From CAWDVH01 sp963805705 (GTDB taxonomy: Bacteria; Actinomycetota; Actinomycetes; Streptosporangiales; Streptosporangiaceae), in NCBI GenBank assembly GCA_963805705.1, contig CAWDVH010000004.1, positions 682,001 to 746,000 of the forward strand: DNA of 64,000 nucleotides, in the 5' to 3' direction. Of the stretch, positions 31,660 to 43,056 are shown one piece after another; the first letter of the stretch is position 1, and every line of letters starts with the position of its first letter. The position numbers and the translations under genes were made by a program. A model generated the notes under the pieces. The model made no database searches. It was not told the DNA's origin and saw only the letters and a list, made by a program, of their open reading frames with translations.

Positions 31660-32860
31660 CCGGCCCGCCCGCCGCCCGGCGGCCCGCCCTGCTCGTGCTT
31701 GAGGACGGCATGACCTTCCGCGGTACTGCCTACGGGGCGGACGGGGAGACCTTCGGGGAGATGGTGTTCAACACCGGCATGACCGGCTATCAGGAAACCC
31801 TGACCGACCCGTCCTATTGCCGGCAGATCGTCGCGATGACCGCGCCGCACATCGGCAATACCGGCGTCAACGACGAGGACACGGAGTCCCGGCGGATCTG
31901 GGTCAGCGGCTACGTGGTCCGCGAGCCGGCCAGGATCGCCTCCAGCTGGCGCGCGGTCCGCGGCCTGCAGGACGAGCTGCGGGCTCAGCACGTCACCGGG
32001 ATCGCGATCAGCGGCACCAGGGCGCTGACCCGGCACCTGCGAGAGCGCGGCGTGATGCGGGCCGCGATCAGCACCAGGGAGGACGACCCCGGCCGCCTGC
32101 TGGAGCGGGTGCTCGCCAGCCAGGGGATGGCCGGCGCTGACCTGGCCAGGGTGGTATCCACCGCCGAGCCCTACACGGTCCGGCCGCCGGCCGGGACGCC
32201 GGTCAGGTACCGGGTAGCCGCGGTGGACCTGGGCATCAAGACCGCCACCCCCCGGTCGATGGCGCGCCTGGGCTGTGAGGTGCACGTGCTTCCGGCGGCC
32301 GCTACCGCTGCGGACATCCTGGCGCTCAGCCCGGATGGGGCGTTCTTCTCCAACGGGCCGGGTGACCCGGCCGCCGCGGGATACGCGGTCGAGGCCATGC
32401 GCGGGATCCTCGGCGCCGGGCTGCCGGTCTTCGGCATCTGCCTGGGCAGCCAGATCCTCGGCCGGGCGATCGGCCTGGACACCTACAAGCTGCGTTTTGG
32501 TCACCGCGGCGTGAACCAGCCCGTCAAGGACCTGCGGACCGGCCGGGTCCAGATCACCAGCCACAATCACGGCTGGGCCGTGGCGATGCCGGGACAGGGC
32601 GCTGCCGCGACTGGCCAGGACGCGGCCAGTGCCGGTCCGGCCGGCCGCGAGGCCGCCGAAGGCCGTCCCGCTCGATTCGAGACCGCATTCGGCCCGGCCG
32701 CGATCACGCACGTCAACCTGAACGACGGAGTGGTCGAGGGGCTGCGCCTGCTCGGCCGGCGGCCTTCAGCGTCCAGTTCCACCCGGAGGCGGCACCGGGC
32801 CCGCACGACGCGGCCGGGCTGTTCGACGAGTTCTGCGAGCTGATGGATGGTGCCCGATGA
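31656..32860 (+). CDS. carA: carbamoyl-phosphate synthase small subunit, frameshifted near the 3' end
   Basis: Glutamine amidotransferase subunit making ammonia for CarB. The N-terminal swivel domain (LVLEDGMTFRG to NTGMTGYQE) and class I GATase are clear. The nucleophile Cys is in GICLGSQ, where GICLGHQ is usual. The continuous frame ends at 32843 with a nonsense-like Arg/Ser tail. One base restored near 32757-32762 gives AFSVQFHPEAAPG with the catalytic His and Glu, ending at 32860 (about 401 residues). As written the enzyme would lack its triad, so a sequence error is likely. Starts at GTG overlapping pyrC. Confidence 0.85.
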
Positions 32861-32926
32861 CCGCCAGCGGGCCGCGGCTGATGCCGGGCGGCGGCGCGGG
32901 CATGGCCACGGGGGGAGGCAGGAACG

Positions 32927-36231
<3,305 letters not shown>

Positions 36232-36235
<4 letters not shown>

Positions 36236-37257
36236 CGCCGAACGAGACCGACTCCGAGTCCGGCCCCGTGCAGGTGCGCGGCACGGTGCTGACCGTCCGC
36301 CGGGTGGACGCCTACCATGCGATGACCGTCGTGGCGCCCGGCGTCGCCGCGCGCTTCCGGCCTGGCCAGTTCGTCGCGGTGGCCGTCGGCGGCCCGGATA
36401 CCGCGATGCTGCTGCGCCGGGCCTTCTCGATCCACGACGTGCGGCCGGATCACGGCGGGACCGTGGAATTCATCTTCTCCGCGCACGGCCCGGGGACCCG
36501 GTGGCTGGCGGAGCGGCGGGCCAGGGACGTGCTCGACGTCACCGGTCCGCTCGGACGGCCGTTCCCGGTGCCGCGTGACCCGGTCAGCTGCCTGCTGGTC
36601 GGCGGCGGCTACGGCAGCGCCCCGCTGTTCTCGCTGGCCGGCCGGCTGCGCGAGCGCCGGTGCTCGGTGGACTTCCTGCTCGGTGCCGCGAGCGGGGATC
36701 GCGTCTTCGGCGCGCTGACGGCCCGCCGGACCGGCCGCTCGGCGACTATCACGACCGAGGATGGCTCGCTCGGGGTGCGCGGCCTGGTCACGGACATGCT
36801 CGGCCAGGTGATCCACGAGGCCAGGACCGACGTCATCTACGCCTGCGGCCCGATGCCGATGCTGCGCCAGGTCACGGCGCTAGGCGGCCGCTATGACATT
36901 CCCGTGCAGGTCGCGGTGGAAGAGGCGATGGCCTGCGGGGTCGGCGTCTGCATGACCTGCGTGCTGCCGGTAGTGGGCACGGACGGGATCACCCGGATGG
37001 TGCGCTCGTGCGTTGACGGTCCGGTCTTCCGCGGCGAGCAGGTTCGCTGGGACGACGTGGGCACCATCCCGTTTGACGCGTTCGGCGCGCCCGGCTGGGA
37101 GCCCAGGTCCCGCCGCGCGGCGCAGGCCGTGGCCGTCAGCCACGCCAGGGCCGAGGCCAAGCCCGCAGGCCAGGAGCCCGCAGGCCGGGAGCCCGCCACG
37201 GGCCGGAGCACGCAGGGCCGGAGCACGCGGGCCGGAAGGCAGGGGCATGCCGGTTGA
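36232..37257 (+). CDS. pyrK: dihydroorotate dehydrogenase electron transfer subunit
   Basis: FAD/[2Fe-2S] protein passing electrons from PyrD to NAD. Residues 10-260 show the ferredoxin-reductase fold (FRPGQFVAVAV, RRAFSIHD, GGGYGSAPLFSLA, YACGPMPML). The cluster ligands are four Cys in MACGVGVCMTCVLPVV and RSCVDG. A ~50-residue C-terminal tail of EPAGR and GRSTQ/GRSTR repeats is extra. ATG overlaps the carB stop; its 3' end overlaps pyrD by 11 bases. Confidence 0.92.
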
Positions 37258-38212
37258 CCTGCGGACCCGGCTGGGCCATGTCGAGCTGCCGAATCCGGTC
37301 CTGACCGCATCCGGCTGCGCGGGCTCCGGGCGTGAGCTCGCGCAGTTCTTCGACGTGTCCAAGATCGGCGCGATCGTCACCAAGTCGGTGATGCTCGCGC
37401 CCCGCGCGGGCCGGCCGACGTCCCGCATGGCGGAGACTCCCAGCGGCATGCTCAACTCGATCGGCCTGCAGGGGCCAGGCATCGACGCCTTCCTGCGGCG
37501 GGATCTGCCGTGGCTGCTGGCCCGTGGCGCCCGCGCGGTCGTCTCGATAGCCGGCGGCACCGTGGAGGAGTATGCCGACCTGGCCGGACGGCTGTCCGAT
37601 GCGGCCGGCGTGACGGCGATCGAGGTCAACATCTCCTGCCCGAACGTCGAGCACCGGGGACAGGTCTTCGCCTGCGACCCCGCCGCCGCCGCTGCGGTGA
37701 TCGCGGCGGTCCGGGGCCGGGCCCGCTACGACCTGCCGGTGTTCGCGAAGCTCTCACCGGATGTCACCGACATCGTGGCGATCGCCAGGGCGTGCGTGTC
37801 AGCCGGCGCGGACGGGCTGTCGATGATCAATACCCTGCTCGGCATGGCCATCGACCCCGACACGATGCGCCCGGCGCTGGCCGGAATTACCGGCGGGCTG
37901 TCCGGGCCCGCCATCCGGCCGGTGGCCGTGCGCTGCATCTGGCAGGTCCGCGAGGCGCTGCCCGATGTCCCGATCATCGGGATGGGCGGCGTACGGACCG
38001 GCCGGGACGCGCTGGAGCTGATCCTGGCCGGCGCCTCGATGGTCAGCGTGGGCACGGCGATCTTCCATGACCCGTCCGCGTGCGTCCGCATCCTGCGCGA
38101 GCTGGACGACGAGCTCGCGCACCGGGGTGTTGAGCGCCTGGCCGATGTCGTCGGCCTGGCGCATGAGCCGCGCACGGCAGCGAGGCGCAGGCTGACAGGC
38201 AACGTGCTGTAG
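37247..38212 (+). CDS. pyrD: dihydroorotate dehydrogenase, class 1B
   Basis: Oxidises dihydroorotate to orotate with FMN. The 321-residue barrel has NPVLTASGCAG, PSGMLNSIGLQ, and the active-site NISCPN with catalytic Cys, the class 1 base. KLSPDVTDI, GLSGPAIRPVAVR and GMGGVRTGRDALE follow. The neighbouring pyrK fixes it as the NAD-linked 1B type. ATG 37247 lies within the end of pyrK. Confidence 0.95.
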   Translation: MPVDLRTRLGHVELPNPVLTASGCAGSGRELAQFFDVSKIGAIVTKSVMLAPRAGRPTSRMAETPSGMLNSIGLQGPGIDAFLRRDLPWLLARGARAVVSIAGGTVEEYADLAGRLSDAAGVTAIEVNISCPNVEHRGQVFACDPAAAAAVIAAVRGRARYDLPVFAKLSPDVTDIVAIARACVSAGADGLSMINTLLGMAIDPDTMRPALAGITGGLSGPAIRPVAVRCIWQVREALPDVPIIGMGGVRTGRDALELILAGASMVSVGTAIFHDPSACVRILRELDDELAHRGVERLADVVGLAHEPRTAARRRLTGNVL

Positions 38213-38223
38213 AGGAGAGGACC

Positions 38224-38931
38224 GTGAACTACCAAGCGCCGATCGCCGTCGCGCTCGATGCACCCAACCTGGAGACCGCGGCGCGCTGGGCGGCCCTGAC
38301 CACCCCGTACGTCAGCACGGTGAAGATCGGGCTTGAGCTGTACCTGAGATACGGCCCCGAGGTGGTCGCGTCGGTCCGGGGCGCCAGCGGGGTGGCGGTC
38401 TTCCTCGACCTCAAGCTGCACGACATACCCGCCACTGTCGCCGGGGCCGCCCGCGCGGTCGGGCGGCTGCGGCCGGCCCTGCTCACCGTGCACGCGGCCG
38501 CCGGGGCGGCGGCCATCCGGGCGGCGGTCCAGGCCGCGCCGGATACGAAGATCGTCGCGGTCACCGTGCTCACCTCGCTCTGCGACGCTGATCTCGACGA
38601 GATCGGGCTCGCCGGCCCGGTCAGCGACGCCGTGCGGCGGCTGGCCGTGCTGGCGGTGAAGGCCGGGGCGCGCGGCCTGGTCTGCTCGCCGCAGGAGGTG
38701 GCGGCCGTCCGCGCCGAGGTCGGCCCGCAGATCACCCTGATCACGCCGGGCGTACGGCCGACCGGCTCGGACGCCCATGATCAGGCCAGGATCGCCACGC
38801 CGGAACAGGCGCTGCGCGCCGGGGCCGATCTGCTGGTCATCGGCCGCCCGATTACCGGTGCCGCGGACCCTGGCGCGGCCGCCGCCGCGCTGGCCGCCTC
38901 GATCCGGCGGCTGGGGGTGGCGTCCGGCTGA
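38224..38931 (+). CDS. pyrF: orotidine 5'-phosphate decarboxylase
   Basis: Last UMP step. The 235-residue TIM barrel has the catalytic DLKLHDIPAT (62-71, Lys64), the N-terminal VALDAPN, and phosphate-binding ITPGVRPTG plus LVIGRPIT. It starts at GTG with AGAGGAGAGG just upstream. No pyrE is present in the window. Last gene of the operon. Confidence 0.95.
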   Translation: MNYQAPIAVALDAPNLETAARWAALTTPYVSTVKIGLELYLRYGPEVVASVRGASGVAVFLDLKLHDIPATVAGAARAVGRLRPALLTVHAAAGAAAIRAAVQAAPDTKIVAVTVLTSLCDADLDEIGLAGPVSDAVRRLAVLAVKAGARGLVCSPQEVAAVRAEVGPQITLITPGVRPTGSDAHDQARIATPEQALRAGADLLVIGRPITGAADPGAAAAALAASIRRLGVASG

Positions 38932-38955
38932 GCCGCCGCGCAGCCGGACGGCGGC
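38932..38955 (+). terminator. possible terminator of the pyr operon
   Basis: GCCGCCG (38932-38938) pairs with CGGCGGC (38949-38955) around a 10-base loop, starting at the last base of the pyrF stop. No U-tract. Confidence 0.35.
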
Positions 38956-39132
38956 GATGAGGCGGCGGCGAAGGGGATTTTCGCGGGCTTGAGCCTGCTG
39001 GCGGCCCGGGCCGCCAGACCGGGTAGTTCTGGTGATGCGCGGCTGGAGGGCCATATTTGACTACTCTGTGTGTCTAATCGTGCTCGGTAGGTAATACTGG
39101 GCAATTTGTGACGTGACAAACGGGGGTTTGCG

Positions 39133-39161
39133 TTGCCGTTGCGAGCCGAAGTCGCTAGTTT
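39133..39161 (+). promoter_or_regulatory. predicted promoter of mihF
   Basis: TTGCCG (39133-39138) and TAGTTT (39156-39161) are separated by 17 bases. A start near 39168 would give a ~42-base leader containing a small CTCGC/GCGAG hairpin and the GAGGTGACC ribosome site. Confidence 0.45.
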
Positions 39162-39209
39162 CCCCTCGCGGAGCGAGTTTTTCGATAACGAAACCCGAGG
39201 TGACCACGC

Positions 39210-39536
39210 GTGGCTCTTCCTCCACTTACCCCCGATCAGCGTGCTGCGGCGCTTGAGAAGGCAGCCAAGGCACGTAAAGACCGTGCGGAGGTCAAGAACC
39301 GGCTGAAGCACGGTTTGACGACCCTGCCACAGGTCCTCAAGGAGGGCCAGACCGACGATATTGTCGGCAAGATGAAGGTGTCAGCACTGCTGGAGTCCAT
39401 GCCTGGCGTGGGCAAGGTACGCGCCAAGCAGATCATGGAGCGGCTTGGCATCGCAGAGTCGCGGCGCGTCCGCGGTCTCGGCGCCAACCAGCGGACGGCA
39501 CTGGAGAACGAGTTCAAGCTGGGCGGCGATAGCTGA
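39210..39536 (+). CDS. mihF: actinobacterial integration host factor (mIHF)
   Basis: A 108-residue nucleoid-associated protein unrelated to E. coli IHF. The N-terminal helix is basic (RAAALEKAAKARKDRAEVK). A helix-two-turn-helix with SMPGVGKVRAKQIMERLGI follows (about 62-81), then RRVRGLGANQR. It binds and bends DNA in mycobacteria and streptomycetes. GTG start with GAGGTGACC. Its place between pyrF and gmk is conserved in actinobacteria. Confidence 0.95.
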   Translation: MALPPLTPDQRAAALEKAAKARKDRAEVKNRLKHGLTTLPQVLKEGQTDDIVGKMKVSALLESMPGVGKVRAKQIMERLGIAESRRVRGLGANQRTALENEFKLGGDS

Positions 39537-39574
39537 CCGACGCGAGCGACACCAGGGGCGGGGGACACAGGTCC

Positions 39575-40180
39575 GTGGACGATCCGCCCGTTTGCCGCGG
39601 CTCGGCACGTGACGCCCCCGTCCCTGCCCGCCTCACCGTGCTGTCCGGGCCGTCTGGCGTCGGCAAGAGCACGGTGGTCAGTAGCCTGAGGCAGGCCTCG
39701 CCGCAGATCTGGCTCTCGGTTTCCGTCACGACGAGGAAACCGCGGCCGGGCGAGGTGGGCGGCCGCGAATATTTTTTCGTCAGCGAGCATGATTTTGACG
39801 AAATGGTCGCCGCAGGCGAGTTGCTGGAATGGGCGGAGTTTGCGGGAAACAAGTACGGCACTCCGCGCGTTCCCCTGGAGGAGAAGCTCCGGGGCGGCGT
39901 GCCGTCACTGCTGGAGATTGACGTGGCGGGCGCCCGCCAGGTCCGCCAGGCGGTCCCTGGCGCGCTCCTGATCTTTCTCGCCCCGCCGTCATGGGCGGAA
40001 CTCGTCCGGCGGCTGACCAGCCGGGAGACGGAGCCCCCTGAGGTCATCGGAGCACGGCTTGCGGCCGCGAGGGCCGAGCTCCAGGCGGGCGGCGAGTTCG
40101 ATATCACGCTGGTGAATACGTCTGTCCAGGATGTATGCCACCAGCTGGTAGCCTTGATGGCGGCCCAGCCGGCCCAATGA
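39575..40180 (+). CDS. gmk: guanylate kinase
   Basis: Phosphorylates GMP to GDP. The 201 residues carry the P-loop GPSGVGKST (25-33), SVSVTTRKPRPGEVGGREYFFV (GMP site), LEWAEFAGNKYGTP and LLEIDVAGARQVR. A short N-terminal extension precedes the first strand. GTG start. Confidence 0.95.
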   Translation: MDDPPVCRGSARDAPVPARLTVLSGPSGVGKSTVVSSLRQASPQIWLSVSVTTRKPRPGEVGGREYFFVSEHDFDEMVAAGELLEWAEFAGNKYGTPRVPLEEKLRGGVPSLLEIDVAGARQVRQAVPGALLIFLAPPSWAELVRRLTSRETEPPEVIGARLAAARAELQAGGEFDITLVNTSVQDVCHQLVALMAAQPAQ

Positions 40181-40207
40181 ACGCGCACCAGAACTGGAAG
40201 GCACACA

Positions 40208-40483
40208 GTGGCAGGGACTCCCGCCCCAGAAGGAATCATCAACCCGCCGATCGATGACCTGCTTGATGTCGTGGACAGCAAGTACGGCCTGGTGATCATG
40301 GCGTCGAAGCGGGCCCGCCAGATCAATGCCTACTACGCTCAGCTCGGCGAGGGCCTGCTGGAGTACGTCGGGCCGCTCGTCGAGACCCGCCTCCAGGAGA
40401 AGCCGCTGTCCATCGCCCTGCGGGAGATCAGCGAGCGGCTGCTCAGCGCGGACACGACGGCGGAGCCGCCGCCGGCGGCCTGA
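40208..40483 (+). CDS. rpoZ: RNA polymerase omega subunit
   Basis: A 91-residue assembly subunit of RNA polymerase: INPPIDDLLDVVDSKYGLVI, ASKRARQINAYY and KPLSIALREIS are diagnostic. GTG start, 27 bases after gmk. Confidence 0.95.
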   Translation: MAGTPAPEGIINPPIDDLLDVVDSKYGLVIMASKRARQINAYYAQLGEGLLEYVGPLVETRLQEKPLSIALREISERLLSADTTAEPPPAA

Positions 40484-40504
40484 CCGCCGCCCTGGCCACT
40501 GCCG

Positions 40505-41701
40505 ATGCGCATTGTCCTCGGAGTGGGCGCGGGCATCGCCGCCTACAAGTCCTGCGAGTTCCTCCGCCTGCTGACCGAGTCCGGCCACCGTGTCCGCGTC
40601 GTCCCGACGCCAGATTCGCTGCGCTTCGTCGGCGAGGCGACGTGGGCCGCGCTGTCCGGCGAGCCGGCCAGCGCCAGTGCCTGGGATGACGTGCATGAGG
40701 TTCCGCACGTCCGGCTCGGCCAGAGCGCTGACCTGGTCTTCGTCGCACCGGCCACCGCGGACCTGATGGCCCGCGCGGCTGCCGGGATGTCCGGCGACCT
40801 GCTGACGGCGGTCCTGCTCACCGCGCGCTGCCCGGTCATCTTCGCGCCCGCCATGCACACCGAGATGTGGGACCATCCGGCCACCCTGGCCAATGTGGCC
40901 ACCCTGCGGGGCAGGGGCGTCCTGGTCCTTGACCCCGCCTCCGGGCGTCTCACCGGCCCTGACACCGGGCCGGGCAGGCTCCCCGAGCCTGCTGAGCTGT
41001 TCCGGGTCGCCGAGCGGGTTCTGGCCCGCGGCCTGGCCGGGCTGGCGCCGGACCTGTCCGGCCGGCGGGTCGTGGTATCGGCGGGCGGCACCCGAGAGGA
41101 GCTGGACCCGGTCCGGTTCCTGGGTAACTGGTCATCGGGCCGGCAGGGCTACGCCCTGGCCAGTGCCGCCGCGGCGCGCGGCGCCGAGGTCACCCTCGTG
41201 GCCGCGAACACCGCGCTGGCGGACCCGGCGGGTGTCCGCGTCGCGCGGGTCACATCGGCCCGCCAGATGCGCGACGCGGTCCTGGCCGCCGCTGCGGAGG
41301 CTGACGCCGTCGTCATGGCCGCGGCGGTCGCGGACTACCGGCCGCAGTCCAGGAGCGATTCGAAGATCAAGAAATCGGGCGCGGGCCCGGGGCCGGTCGC
41401 CCTAGTCGAGAACCCCGACATCCTGCGCGAGCTGTCCGGCCATCGGCCCGGGGCCGGCCAGGTCATCGTGGGATTCGCCGCGGAGACCGGCGACGTCCTG
41501 GCCAACGGGCGGGCCAAGCTGGCCGCCAAGGGGTGCGACCTGCTGGTCGTGAATCAGGTCGGGAACGGGCTCGCCTTCGGCACAGCCGACAATGAGGCCG
41601 TGATCCTGGCGGACGACGGCACGCAGACCAGCGTGCCTCGCGGCCCGAAAGAGGTGCTCGCCGATATCATCTGGGATCTGGTGGCCAGCAGGCTGAAGTA
41701 A
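40505..41701 (+). CDS. coaBC: bifunctional phosphopantothenoylcysteine decarboxylase / phosphopantothenate-cysteine ligase
   Basis: Two consecutive coenzyme A steps. The N-terminal FMN-dependent CoaC half (1 to ~185) contains VGAGIAAYKSCEFLR, VPHVRLGQSADL with the catalytic His, and PAMHTEMW. The CoaB half begins GRRVVVSAGGTREELDPVRFLGN and includes AAVADYRP, SKIKKSG and NPDIL. The 398 residues match family size. Confidence 0.95.
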   Translation: MRIVLGVGAGIAAYKSCEFLRLLTESGHRVRVVPTPDSLRFVGEATWAALSGEPASASAWDDVHEVPHVRLGQSADLVFVAPATADLMARAAAGMSGDLLTAVLLTARCPVIFAPAMHTEMWDHPATLANVATLRGRGVLVLDPASGRLTGPDTGPGRLPEPAELFRVAERVLARGLAGLAPDLSGRRVVVSAGGTREELDPVRFLGNWSSGRQGYALASAAAARGAEVTLVAANTALADPAGVRVARVTSARQMRDAVLAAAAEADAVVMAAAVADYRPQSRSDSKIKKSGAGPGPVALVENPDILRELSGHRPGAGQVIVGFAAETGDVLANGRAKLAAKGCDLLVVNQVGNGLAFGTADNEAVILADDGTQTSVPRGPKEVLADIIWDLVASRLK

Positions 41702-41816
41702 GGCCGCCCGGATGATGCGGCGGCGGCCGGATTGGCGGCAGGCCGCACTGTCTCCGGTTCTGCCCGACTACACTGCGGCGAGCTGTCAGCGCCGAAGCCA
41801 ACGAATAGGAACTCAG

Positions 41817-43010
41817 GTGACTCGTCGTCTTTTTACCTCTGAATCAGTCACTGAAGGCCACCCCGACAAGATGGCTGACCAGATCAGCGACGCCATCCTC
41901 GACGGGATGCTGAAAGGCGACCCGCGCAGCCGGGTGGCCGTGGAGACCCTCATCACCACCGGTCAGGTGCATGTCGCCGGGGAAGTGACCACCGAGACCT
42001 ACGTCGATATACCCGGCCTGATCAGGGAGAAGATCCTTGATATCGGCTATGACTCGTCGGCCAAGGGGTACGACGGGGCATCCTGCGGGGTCTCGGTCTC
42101 CATCGGCTCGCAATCCCCCGATATCGCCCAGGGCGTGCATGAGGCCTTCGAGCACCGGGAGGGCGAAGGGGCAGACGAGCTGGACCGCCAGGGTGCGGGC
42201 GACCAGGGCCTGATGTTCGGCTACGCGTGCCGCGAGACTCCCGAGCTCATGCCGCTGCCGATCATGCTCGCGCATAAGCTGGCGCGCCGGCTGTCGGAGG
42301 TTCGCCGCAACGGGACGGTGCCCTACATCCGCCCGGACGGCAAGACCCAGGTGACGATCGAGTACGCGGGAGCCGAGGCGGTGCGGCTCGACACGGTCGT
42401 GGTCTCCACCCAGCACGCCCCGGCGATCGACCTGAAGGAGCTCCTGGCGCCCGATATCCGCGAGCACGTCGTGGATCCCGTGCTGGCCGGGCTCGAGATC
42501 GATACCGCGAACTACCGGCTCCTGGTCAATCCGACCGGCAGGTTCGAGGTCGGCGGCCCGATGGGTGATGCTGGCCTGACCGGCCGCAAGATCATCATCG
42601 ACACGTACGGCGGCATGGCCAGGCACGGCGGAGGCGCTTTCTCTGGCAAGGACCCGTCCAAGGTCGACCGCAGTGCGGCCTACGCTATGCGCTGGGTGGC
42701 CAAGAACGTCGTCGCCGCGGGCCTGGCTGACCGGTGCGAGACCCAGGTGGCCTACGCCATCGGCAAGGCCAAGCCGGTTGGCCTCTTCGTGGAGTGCTTC
42801 GGCACCGAGCAGGTCGACGTGGAGCGGATCCAGGACGCGGTGCTGCAGGTCTTCGACCTGCGCCCGGCGGCAATCATCAGGGACCTGGACCTGCTGCGCC
42901 CGATCTACACGCAGACCGCCGCCTACGGCCACTTCGGCCGTGAGGAGCCCGACTTCTCGTGGGAGCGCACGGACCGGACGGACGCGCTGAGGAAGGCCGC
43001 AGGTCGCTGA
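41817..43010 (+). CDS. metK: S-adenosylmethionine synthetase
   Basis: Makes SAM from methionine and ATP. The 397 residues carry GHPDK (14-18), GDQGLMFGYAC, KTQVTIEY, GGPMGDAGLTGRKIIIDTYGG and GGGAFSGKDPSKVDRSAAY. GTG 41817 has an AATAGGA site; the longer upstream frame lacks family similarity. A TACACT (41769-41774) may be the -10 box. No SAM riboswitch is visible. Confidence 0.96.
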   Translation: MTRRLFTSESVTEGHPDKMADQISDAILDGMLKGDPRSRVAVETLITTGQVHVAGEVTTETYVDIPGLIREKILDIGYDSSAKGYDGASCGVSVSIGSQSPDIAQGVHEAFEHREGEGADELDRQGAGDQGLMFGYACRETPELMPLPIMLAHKLARRLSEVRRNGTVPYIRPDGKTQVTIEYAGAEAVRLDTVVVSTQHAPAIDLKELLAPDIREHVVDPVLAGLEIDTANYRLLVNPTGRFEVGGPMGDAGLTGRKIIIDTYGGMARHGGGAFSGKDPSKVDRSAAYAMRWVAKNVVAAGLADRCETQVAYAIGKAKPVGLFVECFGTEQVDVERIQDAVLQVFDLRPAAIIRDLDLLRPIYTQTAAYGHFGREEPDFSWERTDRTDALRKAAGR

Positions 43011-43056
43011 GCCCGCAAGCGCCTGCGACGTCGGAGGGCTCTGATAGGACAGGACC

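Noticed and set aside
41702..41816. SAM riboswitch before metK
   Set aside because: No SAM-I or SAM-II core is recognisable in the 115 bases upstream; only a possible -10 box and ribosome site are seen.
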